Shown here in pieces: positions 1 to 13,087 of a DNA stretch of 64,000 nt. The DNA is from Pyrus communis (Eukaryota; Streptophyta; Magnoliopsida; Rosales; Rosaceae). Numbering within the stretch: the stretch's first letter is position 1; the number at the start of each line of letters is the position of its first letter. The position numbers and the translations under genes were made by a program. The notes under the pieces were generated by a model, which was not told the origin of the DNA, ran no database searches, and saw only the letters and a program-made list of their open reading frames with translations. The stretch spans positions 1,613,001-1,677,000 of the forward strand of contig NC_084813.1 in the NCBI RefSeq assembly GCF_963583255.1. The letters run 5' to 3'.

Positions 1-360
1 ATCAACTGATATTCAACCTGTGTTTATATAGAGGATGATTGATGAAAGTTAAAAGATTGGTGAAAGTTGAAAATTGGTGAAAATTGAAGGCTTGCTTTGT
101 GGAAAGATTTAGTGATTTTTCAATATTTATTGGAATTTAAAAATTTTTAGATTAAAATGTTCATAAAATTAATTTACGATAATTTACATAATTTTTTTTA
201 AGTTATTTAAGAAAAAAAATTTAGCTTAAGTTCATTCTTTAATAATCCTGGGCTAAAATTTTAGGCCAGAATGGTTGGAGCAGAAAAGCTGTTTCTGGGC
301 TAAAAGCTAAATTTTCCGGGCTAAAAAATTTGGCTTTTAGCTCAAGAGTTGGAGATGGTC
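1..360 (+). repeat. PIF/Harbinger-like non-autonomous element, right end
   Basis: AT-rich stretch whose last 13 bases read GGAGATGGTC followed by TTA. The same end closes a related sequence at about 4000-4447, and a near-identical end (GGAGATGGCC + TTA) closes the Harbinger element at 60621. The left end lies outside the window or has decayed. No coding capacity seen. The family assignment rests on the shared terminus and the TTA target-site form. Confidence 0.5.
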
Positions 361-626
361 TTAAGGACCATTTTTTTTTTTCTTACAAATAAGTACCGAT
401 TTTTCTTTAAAAAAAAGAGTACCGATTTATACATGTCTATATATTTTGGGAACTATTATTAGCACTCCTAAATTTTGATTTTACACTCCTTAAAAGTGTA
501 CAATTGTATTTTTATTTCTAATTATAAAAAGTTTGGAATGCTAAACAAAATTTTTAAAGTTCCAATAACTATTCCCTATATTTTAATTTAGTATAATTAT
601 ATTAGAGTATTTTCACCGACAAATAC

Positions 627-1551
627 TGTGACATCCCACATCGCCTAGGGGAGTGATCCTTATATGTATATTCTCATCTCTACCTAGCACGAGGCCTTTT
701 GGGAGCTCACTGGCTTCGAGTTCCGTAGGAACTCCGAAGTTAAGCTAGAAGGGGGCTAGAGCAATCCCATGATGGGTGACCCACTGGGAAGTTGCTCGTG
801 AGTTCCCAAAAACAAAACCGTGAGGGAATGGTAAGCCCAAAGCGGACAATATCGTGCTACGGTGGTGGAGCGGGGCTCGGGAAGTGATCCGGCCCGCTTT
901 GGAAAGCTTACTATTCCCTCACGGTTTTGTTTTGGATCACTTCCCGAGCCCGCTCCACCACCGTAGCACGATATTGTCCGCTTTGGGCTTACCATTCCCT
1001 CACGGTTTTGTTTTTGGGAACTCACGAGCAACTTCCCAGTGGGTCACCCATCATGGGATTGCTCTAGCCCCCTTCTCGCTTAACTTCGGAGTTCCTACAG
1101 AACTCGAAGCCAGTGAGCTCCCAAAAGGCCTCGTGCTAGGTAAGGATGGGAATATACATTTAAGGATCACTCCCCTGGGCGATGTGGGATGTTACAATCC
1201 ACCCCCCTTAGGGGCCCGACGTCCTCGTCGGCACACACGCGACCAGGGTTAGGCTCTGATACCAAATTGTCACATCCCCGCCCGGGCCGGACTACTTCCC
1301 GAGCCCGCTCCACCACCGTAGCACGATATTGTCCGTTTTGGGATTACCATTCCCTTACGGTTTTGTTTTTGGGAACTCACGAGCAACTTCCCAGTGGGTC
1401 ACCCATCATGGGATTGCTCTAGCCCCCTTCTCGCTTAACTTCGGAGTTCCTACAGAACCCGAAGCCAGTGAGCTCCCAAAAGGCCTCGTGCTAGGTAAGG
1501 ATGGGAATATACATTTAAGGATCACTCCCCTAGGCGATGTGGGATGTTACA
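627..1551 (-). mobile_element. Cassandra-type TRIM retrotransposon with an extra inverted LTR
   Basis: The LTRs carry a 5S rRNA-like block (AACTCCGAAGTTAAG and GATGGGTGACCCACTGGGAA, at 729-783 in plus sense), the hallmark of Cassandra elements. Minus-strand LTRs run 1270-1551 and 934-1196. Between them lies a short internal part with GCTCTGATACCA at about 1253-1264, which is the reverse complement of the initiator-Met tRNA primer-binding site, and a purine-rich tract next to 1196. A third LTR copy at 627-890 is in plus orientation, making a ~264-bp palindrome with 934-1196 around a 43-bp spacer. The whole unit is flanked by the 5-bp duplication AATAC (622-626 and 1552-1556), so it appears to have inserted as one piece. 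No protein is encoded, as expected for TRIMs. Confidence 0.88.
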
Positions 1552-1772
1552 AATACAAATTTGAGACATAAAAATCACATTTATATTTCTCATTTACTAG
1601 CGGAACTCACAAATGAACACTCTGTGACAGAACCACGATAGCTAGATTCGACATGATGCCCATATTGCATAAGTGAGTTTGCAAATTCGGCTTCTTCGTT
1701 GTTCATTTATGCATCCGCAGTTGCAAGGCTTGCTTGGCATTGTGACATATGCATTGTCAAGCTACACCTTCT

Positions 1773-3926
1773 TGACACACCCCGACCGAAATCAGGGCAT
1801 GTTGGCCGTCACGCAAGGGTGACGTAACCATGTGCACAGTGCGGAAGCTGAGAATAATAATAAAAGTACGCGAATAAATAAAAACCAAGCTATACACCAA
1901 ATAGAAAACATACATGTGCAAGCATGAGTGTGAAAAACAATATTCAGAGCACAGAATACCTAGTGCAGTCCGGGGGAAACAAACACTAAATAAACACACC
2001 CAGAGGTGGTCCTACACTGGTGATAATCTGTCAAATATGCCGAGAATTCCTTGAGAGCCACCAAAAGAGTAATCCAAACTAGAACCCGGAGGGGCACAAA
2101 ACAGAAAGTGTGAGTGGGAAAAAACAAAGCTTTTCAAAACCATTTCATTAACAAAGTTCTAACCCCTCGCCGTAAAATCCGTATAGTTTCCCAGAAAATA
2201 GAATATGCACATATATATAAAACATGCTCAGAAATATGCCATGTCGAATGCCTCTAAATAAAATGCAAGTACTCGGGTAATGTCAATCAATGCCATGTAA
2301 TCTGTCAGCCGGAGTCACCTAATGTGACCTGTACGGCTGAATCTAGAGCTCAAATCCATAACTCACTAACTATACCTGCACACGAGTTGGAACCACCTAA
2401 AGTGGTCTGTACGACAGGACTGAGTGTAAATAAATACGCGCAAGTGCTACGATCACGTGAAGACTGGACGAATAATCGCGGGTCACCTACGAGTCGGAAC
2501 CACCTATAGTGGTCTGTACAACAGGACTGTGCACCTAATTTGGATCCAAGATGAGCGTGTGGTGCGGGAGGTGAACATCATGTGAAGGAATGTGCCCTAC
2601 TCTGAGCGGGAGTACTAACACCGGGGGTGCAGGTTATGAGCTCTCAATGGATCTCATATCACTACTAATCACAAACATAAACCATAACTTACCTGGCACT
2701 TACCTGTGCGTCTGCAATATCAAACATATATATATGCAACTACTAATGCATAATGAAATAGGCAAACGCAATGCATGGCCTTTAAAAACATATAGACAAT
2801 TCATTTCATTTTCTGGGAAAATCACAAGTATATAGGTATATACGGAAAACCAAAAGCCCACTCACTGGTATGTAGAAGGGTCGTAACCCCCTTGCCTCGA
2901 GTGACCGCGCTTGTTCTCGGGATAGGTCTCACCTATATGTAAAACAACTATAAAAACGTTAATTTAAAGCACATAACCCAAACTAGGTAATAACTTCTCA
3001 TACAATGCTCAAATGGGGTGTGTGAATACACCAACGTGATCTACTCAACCTCATGAACATCCCCATATTTTTAAAATAATTTTCCGACGCCGCACGGGCC
3101 CCCACGCGCCGACCAAGGCAAGTGTCTGGCACACTGACGGCGTCAGTTAACGTCGTCAGGAATATTCCGTTATATCTGACAGATTCTGTTAAAGTTAACC
3201 TAACGACGTTAGGAATATTTCGTCCAAACTGACAGAATATTCTGTCGTCTTCTCCAGCCAATCTCCGGCACCGTTGCCATCGCCGGAAAATCGGGAAATT
3301 TTCTAAACTTAATTTCTCACTCGTTTTTCACCCAAATTTCACGAAATTGGTACCAAAATGAAGCTTACAACTAGAGGAACAAAACCTTACCACTTTCAAG
3401 CACTAAAACCAACGAAATCTCGCCGGAAAAACTTCACCAAATCCGGCCAAACCTGCAACTCACGATCCCGACGTCCAAAACCTTCAAACAAACCACCCCG
3501 AGCTTCCTAAGGATCTCACCAAGCTTCCTACAACCCTGAAATTCCCAAAAACACATGATTTTACATGTGCATGAACAATACCCCAAATTGAACATCTCGG
3601 GTTCGACATGAAAACGAAGGTGTCCTTACCTGAAATGGGTATGGTTGAACTCGTATGAAGCTCACGAACACAAAGGTATAAGTCTCCACCACGATCTACC
3701 ACGTTTTCGAAGGATTTGATCTTGTCCATACAAAGAAGAAAGGAAAGGGAGAGAGAGACAGGGATACGGGACAGGGAAAGGATAAGAATGAGTGTGGATG
3801 TGTGTGTGTGTGGTCCAAAAGCAACCAACCAAAACCCCAAAATAACCACACAACAAAACAAAACCACTAGGGGCAAAACCGTCATTTCACACTTGCGGTA
3901 CGAAAAATCCGGGACGGGCTGTCACA
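1773..3926 (-). mobile_element. Solo-LTR-like element, copy 1 (2.15 kb)
   Basis: Same family as 30057-32143 and 57712-60497. In its own orientation (minus) it starts TGTGACAGCCCGTCCCG and ends CGGTCGGGGTGTGTCA, giving the TG...CA ends of an LTR. There is no adjacent primer-binding site, internal region or second LTR, so it is best read as a solo LTR. TTCT flanks both ends (1769-1772, 3927-3930), a possible short target duplication. It holds three related hairpin blocks (2306-2339, ~2384-2421, ~2490-2524). ORFs inside, such as 3484-3885, look incidental. Confidence 0.65.
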
Positions 3927-3999
3927 TTCTTCTATCACTCATTGATGAGATAATAATGATTTTGAGGAAACAAAAACACTTTGAAAGTTGGAAGATTGG

Positions 4000-4447
4000 T
4001 GAATATGTTGTGTGATGGTTAGATATTCAACATATGCTTATATAGAGGATGATTGAAGGTTTGTGGTTAGATATTCCCATGTTTGGTGTGTTATACATCT
4101 CTATCATGTGTTTTGTATGTGTTTTGTGTGTCTTGTGTGTTTCATATACATGATTTTCATATTCTTTCATAGTATTTCATGAGTTTTATGTATCGATTTA
4201 GTGATTTTTCAATATTTATCGGAATTTAACTATTTTGGATTAAAATGTTCATAAAATTAATTTATCATAGTCTACATATTTTTTTCAAAGTTATTTTTAA
4301 AAAAAATTTAGCCTAAATTCATTCTTTAATAATCTGAGGCTAAAATTCTAGGCCATAAGGGTTGGAGCAGAAAAACTGTTTTTAGGTTAAAATCTAAATT
4401 TTCTTTGCTAAAAATTTTAAGTTTTAGGCTAAGGATTGGAGATGGTC
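4000..4447 (+). repeat. PIF/Harbinger-like element, second copy of the repeat at 1-360
   Basis: Shares long blocks with the start of the window, including TATAGAGGATGATTGA, the AAAATGTTCATAAAATTAAT block and the terminal GGAGATGGTC followed by TTA at 4448-4450. The left boundary is approximate because the solo LTR lies immediately upstream. No coding signal. Confidence 0.5.
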
Positions 4448-4670
4448 TTAAAGATATAAAATGTAAAAAATTAACATATTTCAGCGAAGATAATATTTTA
4501 CTATTAAATAGCTTTCCGGCAAACAAGATACTAACACTGCCCATTTCAAGGCATTTTACCTTTCCCATTTTAATGCTATTTGCATTTCATAAATAAAAAA
4601 TAAATAAAAAGCAATGTTGCACCCTCTTTTGATGTAAAGTTACACTAAAAAAAGCCCAATAACTCTTTTA

Positions 4671-5057
4671 TGGCGCGTTTACGTACCCGTAATCGGAATT
4701 AAAATGTAGAATTGAATTCCGATTACGGACTACTCTAGTGTTTACTAAATATGAAGGAATTGAAAAAGTGGCGGGACCCACAAAAATTTTGGATTTCAAT
4801 TCCGCATGCTGTGGGGAATCCGGAATACAAATTTTCTACCACTTATATCCTCACTTTATTTTGAAAATTCTAGCACTACCCTTTGCATTAACACAGAAAA
4901 TCCACTTGCCGTTGTCCAGCGATAATGTCCAGTGCTACTTCCTCCTCCAACACCGCAACCACCCATGCCCAGGAACGTAACCCAAACCCACTACTCCCAC
5001 TTTCTACCATATCTCTATGTTACTCCAGGAAAATTTTGAAATCAAAATGAACTAGGT

Positions 5058-5113
<56 letters not shown>

Positions 5114-5565
5114 TGAGGGACTTACAGTGGAGTTTATTTGCCATCAAATGCTCAAGACTTGAAATAAATACTTGAATTATAATGGAATGGATTGAGATAG
5201 CGAGAGGTGGCGGTGAGGAGTGGGTTCTCCGGGAAGAGAAAGATAAAATTGGTTTGGGGTTAAGTTATTTTTTATTTAAATAAATATATATTTACTGGTG
5301 CAGCATCAGTAGATATGCAAATCATGGTGGCTTACACTATCTTGGCTAGCATTAATACATATTTGATTTGGGATAAGGGCATTTTAGTAATCATACTGAT
5401 TTATATTCCGATTCTGCTGAATTTGTAAACAGCTTTATGGAATTCTATTCCGATTTCAAAACATTTAAGTAAACAGTTTCAACATGAATCTGATTCTGAC
5501 TTCTCCTCATTCCAACTCCTCAATTCAATTCCTCCTCTTTTCATTACAGTTATGTAAACACACTA
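4671..5565. mobile_element. PIF/Harbinger-type MITE with TTA target duplication
   Basis: The left end TGGCGCGTTTACGTACCCGT and the reverse complement of the right end (TAGTGTGTTTACATAACTGT) match over most positions, and TTA lies on both sides (4668-4670, 5566-5568). The element contains a GA microsatellite at about 5058-5110. No transposase is visible, so it is non-autonomous. Confidence 0.72.
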
Positions 5566-5795
5566 TTAGGTTCTCCCTTTAAAGGAGGAAACTTAGATGA
5601 ACCGGATACACTCACAGTGACACCTCAATCCAATAATATAATACGATTCGCTAATCTCACTTCATATGACTTTGTGTTAATAGATCAAAACACCACCGTA
5701 CCAGCAGGGTGAGCAGAAAATTTTGCTTAAGTAAATTTCGGATTAAGCTCAACTGCTCAAGCATAGGGGAGTGGGTGAATGGTAAATCTCGGGTT

Positions 5796-6137
5796 CTAAT
5801 CCTCTTTTAACCAAGTTTTTCTTTTCGCCACCAAAACAGACGATAATGGGAAACAGAGATTCAAACACTCGACCTCGGGTGTAGTTTTTGGCCGGGAAAA
5901 CTTTCTCAAAAGAATAATAAAAAGGACAATCGGAGAAACCGACACCAGAATTACAGCAACTTTGAGAAACAAAGAGGACCACATAAACATCTGAACACCT
6001 AAAGAGAAAATGGCAAGCAAATACAAAGACGAAAACAGCTCCGGGGAAGTATCACTGAACAAAAGCTGAAGGAAAGAACGAATTGAAGAAACATAATCTG
6101 CAATCATAGAAGGAAAATTTATATAATTCCAATCCAT
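5796..6137 (-). CDS. Possible small membrane protein, 113 aa (unrecognised)
   Basis: An uninterrupted frame starting at an ATG (MDWNYINFPS) and lying 198 bp downstream of the CCT8 stop on the same strand. The product has an acidic/aromatic N-terminus and two long hydrophobic stretches (about residues 35-55 and 57-78) ending in a basic segment (LRKFSRP), which looks like a two-pass or hairpin membrane protein. Composition is more protein-like than most chance frames nearby. I do not recognise the family. It could also be a chance frame in the CCT8 3' region or a retroposed exon; no splice or promoter evidence decides it. Confidence 0.33.
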   Translation of the reverse strand: MDWNYINFPSMIADYVSSIRSFLQLLFSDTSPELFSSLYLLAIFSLGVQMFMWSSLFLKVAVILVSVSPIVLFIILLRKFSRPKTTPEVECLNLCFPLSSVLVAKRKTWLKED

Positions 6138-6334
6138 TAGTGTCTAGCAAGGGCACATACGAAAACAAAAACTTTCAACAAAACCTCAAGGACCAGCCAA
6201 GACCACAAAAACTCGAGTACCAGCTAGAACAAAAACTCGAGAAACCAAACACGCTTTTCAACTGTCCTCATATCCTAAAATACAAGCGAGATGGTTAGTT
6301 GTAGCACAAAACAAGTTCTGTGACACAAAACAAG

Positions 6335-9300
6335 TTAATCCTCATCCATCCCTGCAGGCTGATCTCTCCTACTTGGGCCACCTGCTGGTTTCGCCATTAT
6401 AATCTGCAACACGGTCAAGACATTGTCAAAAAAAATATCAGCTGCCGTCTTTTTTTATCTTACTACTATTTATTTATATTTATTAAGGTAATCATACTGA
6501 GCGAAATATTTGAAAGCAGCCGTCAATTTATATGCAGTAGTTGTGATAAGGTGGGCATCATTACGAGAAGATATATTGGTAACAATGCACTTAGGGACCA
6601 AAAAAAGCATTGACCAATAGTTACTAGTTACTTACTTGATCTACTCTTAGGACAGTGCAGGCAGCATCCACAGCATACTTGAGAGCAAAGAACCTGTAAC
6701 AAACATCGCAAGAAAGGTCAGGCCAAAAAGGAAAGAATAAAATCCCAAGACGAAATATGGACGCCTAATATCACATATAAAGAAAAATAACATTGGGCAA
6801 GGGTTTACCGAAAAATCTAGTGGTTCAATAAATAATTTTGATTTCAATGAATCACATAAAAGATCTACAATTACAAATATTCCCTTGTGTATGAATTGGA
6901 GATATGAACCATACTTGGCTTATATGTAAGGAGTAATTGGCCAACAAATGAACCTAACAGATGAACAACTACAGACGCAGAAGGAACTCATTGGCTATTC
7001 AATTTCAAAACCACCAAAAAGGGCATGGAAATTCAAAGAGTCCTCTACAAACAAATTATAGACCCAAAATTTAATGCACAAAACTTAATCTTCATGAACA
7101 ATATCGCATCAAGCATCACGGTTGTAAGTTGTAACAATACACAATGAAATCCGTTCACAAAAAAACTTGACTTGAAAGATGACAAAGAAAGCTTACTTAG
7201 TTATGTGGAGGTCCCAAACATTAATAGTCGACACATCTTTGCAACGGCCTTCCTCTAAGTCAATGCCCGCTTTCGTATTTCCTGATGCATGTTCAGCATA
7301 GAGAGAAGATATGATCTCCATTGCATTCTTTCCAGCATTCTCAGCCAGAGTTTTAGGCACCATCTCAAAACTTTCGGCAAATTTTGCTATAGCATACTGA
7401 TCCAATCTGCAAAACCAGTGTTTCTTTAGTGTGTTACTTATTTCTCTCATGCCCAGATTCTATTTTATGCTGTCAGGGACAACGTTACAAGCAAATTACA
7501 AATCCAATATTGCAGATCAACCTAAAAAATCTAAACGAATCATATCAAAATTCATGATTTCTAAACCATACCATTTTTGGACCAGAACACCCATGACATA
7601 TCTGTTCTTTTTCTTTTGTTTTGCTTTTGCTGCTAGTCATATTTCCTTTACATGTTAATTTGGTTGGATCATTTAAAACTGCAACTGGTGTTCCTATCTA
7701 GTTAGGTTGTAATACCCCTGACGCTTCATTAAGGTATCACTGAAGTTCTACAATGTTTATTCCGATACCACTGAATACATCTTATGTACTTAGAATGTAC
7801 CTCATGACACATTTTCAACAGAATATCTTATATGGTATGACTTTCCTTCTAAACAGAATCTTAATAGCTAATTCCATCTCATTTGAGGATTAAATCATTA
7901 CTTATTGTTGGTTATTTTTGTCTGACTAGCAGAAATCTCCATGTGTATTATGTAATTAAGTTGAACTAAAATAATTCAAAAACAGAGACAATTTACCCCG
8001 TTTCTTTAAAAGAGAATTCCTTCACTCTTCTAGCTAACTCAATTTCAGTAGCAGCAGCTCCAGGAACAATGCGGCTATCCTTGCACATAGCCTGACAATG
8101 AAATGCATTAGGAAAGCAAGAAATTACTTTCAATGGTTTGGACACCTTAATACAACTACTTCAAGAGTTCCAGAGAACAATATGCCTCCAGTGATTGCAG
8201 AGGTAAAACAAGCCAGCCAAACAACACAGAAAACTCTTAATGCTCCACATTAATTACCTTGTATGTGTTCACTCCATCATCAACTGCTCTTTCAAGGTCA
8301 TCTAATATACTATCAGTACTTGCCCGTAGAACCACAGTAGCTACTGAGTTCCCACCTTCTTCATTCTTCACAACAGTGACCTACATAAAAGATCGTTAGA
8401 TGTATCAGCAAGATGAAAAGGAAAATAGCCGAGAACAAGATAATTTCAATACAGTACTAGGTCTGAGGAAACATCTTTTCAGCATACCCTAACACCGGCA
8501 ATTTCCTCAACCGCGACAGAGTCAGCATATCCCAGATCATCTGGGTTAGGTTGGCTAAGCTTCAACTGTTGCAAAAATACAAGGGGTATTTTTGTAAGAC
8601 TCTCATAATTAAGAAACATTCAATAAGGTTCTCACAAATCAGATTCTTGTGAGATTACCATGGCAACAGCACCAGTTGTACGGCAAAATCGTCTCAATTC
8701 AAATTTTGAATTGATTTTCAGCACCATGAGCCTGGAATCAAGAAATAACAAGTTAAAACAGAAAAAGAGCTCAAAGATCTCTTAAGAGATTTGAATACCT
8801 TAAGATGGGTATTGAAGGGTTTATCTGATTCTACGGACACAAGTGTCAGTTTATGCTACAACGGTTGGAAAGGATAAAAAAAAAATATGACAAGATGTTA
8901 ATACTTACTTGTACCGCTCACAGAAATGTAGTGCCATCTCTCCAACTGCTGCTCCACTCACAATTACCTTGGCACCTGAATCTGCAACTGCTTTAATGAG
9001 CTCCTCAATTTTAGCTTCTTCAGTTTTTGCATAATTTTCAAGCTACATAATGACCAAGAAAATCATAGTTAATGAGATATCAACCACCTTAACATAACTT
9101 TCAAACAATGGAGGACAAAAGGCACACAACTTTAAAATACCAACTACAGAAAACATCAGATATATTGTTAATACCCAGGAGAAAATAGATCAAAACATTT
9201 TAAGATAAGAAATACCAAAAAACAATTAGCTGCAATAAACTGACACCAGCTCAAGTACTATGGACCTAAAGGCAAGCATATTAAAACACCAAGAGGTCCA

Positions 9301-12069
9301 ATACATTCTGTTAAGATGTACAAAGGGATAGAAACTATATTTTGTGAAACTTTTCCAAAATGAAAGTAAAACAGACTTAGATATAGTAGTAAAGTGACAT
9401 CGCATAAACTGGTAAAACACATTAGAAGAAATCATCACTTCTTCATGTACAGCCCTCTAACCAAAAGACAAACTAGGGGAGATTAAAAAGAAATAACAAG
9501 GACCACTTCAAGAAAAGTACAGAGTGCTCCAATCATGTACAAGTACAATAGAAATAAATTAAACCTTATGAACCATATGCATATGAAGAAGAACTTAACT
9601 AGTTGCACATATAAACTAAGTATTCAAGAAACTGCCACCAAATATAACCTTTATGGGATCAATTGCACATATAAACTAAGTTTTTTGGTTGCAACATAAA
9701 AAGAAAATTCAAACTTTTGCTACATAGAATTACAAACAATCTCCCATTCCTCCAGAACAACAAACACACACAAACATACCTGGTCAGCAGTATGAATTAG
9801 AACAGTTCCTTTGGTCTCAGTTGCAGAGGTATCAACTCCACCCGCAAACACAGCAACCTGAAATGGTTTAACAGAATATACAAGCTCAGAAACTTGAACC
9901 TTTCAAGCATATATTTAGACCGCATAAAGGTAAAGGGTTTTTATAATAATACATAGCGATCACAATACAGAAAACAGGCATGATCAAGCATAAAGTATTA
10001 TAAACTACAATAGAAGAAGATTCAAAAGTTAAACGGCACCAAAGCACTATAAAGTTAATAATATTATACAAATCGCCAATACAAACACACACTCATGTTA
10101 CTAGCTTACGAAAACAAGCACACTGTTAGCAGATATACGTGAAGACTGAATATAGAAAACTAAATTCCAAATAGTCAACGTGTGGTGCATTTTCTGAACT
10201 TCAATACATCAAGAAGAACATGTTATGACAAGAAGGCTGCTGCAAGTCTTGAGCATAGCATATTATTGAATGCAATATGCCAAAAATTAGTGTTATCAAG
10301 GTAATAACATGAAATCAGAAGCCCTAATCACCACAATTAAGAAAATAAAAAGAACACCATTTTCTCTGGTACCCAACAAACCAGGCCAACATTTTTCCTG
10401 ATTCCAAAAGTTTGAAGTACGAAAAATACGGAAGAAGGCAGCGTGTAAGTTCACACCAGACAACACCTACTTATTCTAACTGGTATTTGCGTTGAATCAT
10501 CAATTTTACATCATGATCATTCAACAAACCTACAATTTCCATAGATTTTTCAAAAGAATCTTCAACCATACTGACTATCACAAGCAAACAGCAATTCCAT
10601 TTGGCAACTGACTTTGGCCAACATAAACTACCTTCAAGGGCATTTATGGTAATGAAAAGGTATGAAAATCATGCTCATATTCTTATAATCATTGAGTTGC
10701 TTCTTCCCTATACCCAATATTCCATGCAGAAAGTTTCGATGATGTTTCGTCCATCATTTACAAGCTGTTCCAAATTTGATATGAGATCCTCACTATAGTG
10801 TCCTCACAATACCATTAATTTGTGCCTTTATATCAAAATCCAGAGTTAACAGATAGTGAAAACTCCCAAAATGGTGCTAAAAAGACAAGAGTAAATCTGA
10901 CAAAGTTTTTAATAGACTATGAGAAATGAAACTCATCATATAAGGGTATGTCATGTATATCTTATGCAAAAGTTCAAAAGCAGATGTGTAAAAGATTGCT
11001 AACCTTGGCCTTCTCCATTCGCTTTATACTCCCCACAGCATCAGTTTTCAACACCATACCTCGAACTACTGTACAATTATGCAAACCCCCTCCCGCAATC
11101 TTTGCAACACGTACATTATCCACATTGAAGTTTACTGGGTTCTTGGGGCATACTTGTATACATGCCTATATCGTCCAATAAAAATGTTTACCATTAGAAC
11201 TTGCTAACAAACAGTGACACGCTATACTTCTTTCCTTGGCTTCAAAATAGCTGAGTAGCTGACATAGAAATTAACCAATAATACAAAGGGGAAACAAGTA
11301 ATAATTACATCGGCAACAAGTGAGGACAAGATATCTTCTTGGCCGAATTGCTTGCTGGCAACAGCAGCTCTCATTCTAGAAACCACTTGTTCTTTGTTGC
11401 GCACATCCATAATCTCGGAACCTTCCTCAACCAGTTCATCTAAGACTTCAAGCGTCTGAAATATTCAAAAAAAATGGAACAAAACTCAGAACATTAGAAT
11501 TCTAATAACAGATAAAAAGCAGAAAGGGGGATTGAAAAACCTTTTTTATGGCTTTGTTGTATCCACTAATGATCTCACTCGGGTGCAGACCCATCCTGAT
11601 AAGCTCCTCTGCGTTTTGAAGGAGCTCCCCAGCAAAAGAAATGGTGAGATTAGCGCCATCGCCGATTTCTTCCTGCTGAGCCCTGCCTGCCAAAACCAAA
11701 ATCTTGGCAGCAGGATGCTGAACCTCCAGTTCATTGACAATGGTGGCGGCATCATTTGTCACAAATAGCTTGTCCAAGTGATTGATTACCATCTTATTCA
11801 TACCTGATTAGTGACAAAGTAGACAAATAATTCAAAAATTAAAATTAAAAAGTATGCTTGCAAGTATCGGATCCACTAAAGAGATCCACCAAGGAACTGT
11901 AATTTGTAGTCAGTAGAGTAAGAAAAGGAATACCATTGGGACCGAGAGAAGTTCTGGTGATGGTGGAGAGTTGCTTGCAGGCATCGATGTTCTTCACCAC
12001 CGCCTCGTCCAAACCGGAGAGGTGCTTGTGGCCCTCCTTCAGCATCGATTGTATTCCGTAGGGCTGCAT
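6335..12069 (-). CDS. CCT8: T-complex protein 1 subunit theta (CCT8), cytosolic chaperonin subunit
   Basis: One of the eight subunits of the cytosolic TRiC/CCT ring, which folds actin, tubulin and other clients in an ATP-driven cycle. Thirteen exons: 12069-11934, 11803-11541, 11455-11309, 11165-11004, 9857-9780, 9042-8909, 8731-8659, 8565-8488, 8380-8258, 8091-7997, 7406-7197, 6693-6636, 6403-6335. All junctions are GT-AG and in phase, giving 541 aa, close to the usual ~549. The N-terminus MQPYGIQSMLKEGHKHLSG, the block TRTSLGPNGMNKMVINHLDK and the ATP-site segment EEIGDGANLT (GDGAN at residues 93-97) identify the theta subunit. The C-terminus is short, Gly/Pro/Arg-rich and ends DED. The intron between exons 4 and 5 is 1.1 kb; the rest are short. 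Introns were placed by eye from splice sites and family conservation. Confidence 0.96.
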
Positions 12070-12125
12070 TTTGAACTCTTTTCTTCTTATTCTTCTACTA
12101 CTCTTTCTTTCTCACAGATTCTGTA

Positions 12126-12134
12126 AAACCCTAA
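12126..12134 (+). promoter_or_regulatory. Telo-box in the CCT8 leader
   Basis: AAACCCTAA, extended to AAACCCTAACCCTAG, lies 57 bp upstream of the CCT8 start codon. Telo-boxes are known in plant genes for translation, ribosome and other growth-linked functions, which suits a chaperonin subunit. The motif is seen; its activity is inferred. Confidence 0.5.
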
Positions 12135-12444
12135 CCCTAGAAATGGCTGCCTTACAAAACCCTACTCCCTGCAACTGAAGACCTTTTCTTTGAACTCAGA
12201 CCGCGAGGAGCTCTTTTTCTTGTCAAAGGATGCGGCTCCTCTGCAGTTATGCCTTCTGCACTTGTTTTCCTAGTACGAAATCTGCATCCTCCAACTAATC
12301 CAATGGATTGATCGGTTGCCAGGTCATTTGAAACAACTCTTGTTAATTGGAGAAATAATCTCTCATGGTGAATCGGTGACAGGGTATTCATAAGATAACC
12401 CTCACGGTAAAAAATTAAAATTAAATACTCTTATGATAAAGTCT

Positions 12445-12562
12445 GTTAGGATTTATGTTCAAAATTGAAAGTTTCGTCACCAAGTCAACTTTTGGATAGC
12501 CTGCATGTGGAGACTTTTAATGAAGAGTTAACGAAACTTTCAATTTTGGACTTGAATCTAAC
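12445..12562. repeat. Imperfect inverted repeat upstream of CCT8
   Basis: The arm 12445-12476 (core AAAATTGAAAGTTTCGT) reappears inverted at 12531-12562 (core ACGAAACTTTCAATTTT), with a 54-bp spacer. This is probably the core of a small foldback MITE; no clean target duplication was found. The rest of 12140-13087 shows nothing else I can assign. Confidence 0.55.
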
Positions 12563-13087
12563 AAATTTTATCACGAAGATTTAATTCCTAAATGTTTTTA
12601 CCACGCAGCTCTATTATGAATACTCTATCACCACAAGATCAAAATTTCTTACATGAAGAAATATCGTCACAGGTTCGTTGATTGTAAGCTGCACGCTTGT
12701 CGAATCCCTCGTCGAGATGCAACTCTGAAGGTTGTTAGGGTGGCTTTGTTTCAGTGGGGGTGTGGTGGTGTACCTGCAAAAAAAGTACTCCGACACTTAC
12801 GTCAGTCAGAGTGAATTAGTATTATCTAGTCAATGGTTTCAGATTGTGTACCTTGTTCTCTATCTCAACTCCCTTTTTATAGAGCTATGATGCTTGAGGA
12901 GCAAGTATCACTCCCTCGATTCTCATTCCTTCTCCAAAAATGGAGGTAGTTGCTCACCTCCCTCTACCCCTCTTATGGGCTTTGCATTCGCGAATTTGAC
13001 CCAAATTTTCCATGTTCTGCATCTCATACATATACGAAGGACAACTAATATATCACGCATGTGGGTTAAGGGCACATTCCTTGTTAG

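Noticed and set aside
634..650. CCCACATCG as an snRNA promoter element
   Set aside because: It is part of the conserved Cassandra LTR start, and no snRNA follows at the proper distance.
700..805. 5S rRNA gene
   Set aside because: The 5S-like block lies inside Cassandra LTRs with a primer-binding site and target duplication; the flanks and 5' part do not match a true 5S gene.
854..1252. 132-aa plus-strand ORF and its 80-91-aa relatives
   Set aside because: They are translations of the Cassandra LTR and its palindromic copy, which encode no protein.
3484..3885. 133-aa minus ORF
   Set aside because: Lies within the solo-LTR-like element and has no domain; the equivalent frame at 60056-60397 in copy 3 is diverged.
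5058..5110. GA microsatellite as a GAGA regulatory element
   Set aside because: It lies inside a MITE away from any gene start; more likely a simple expansion.
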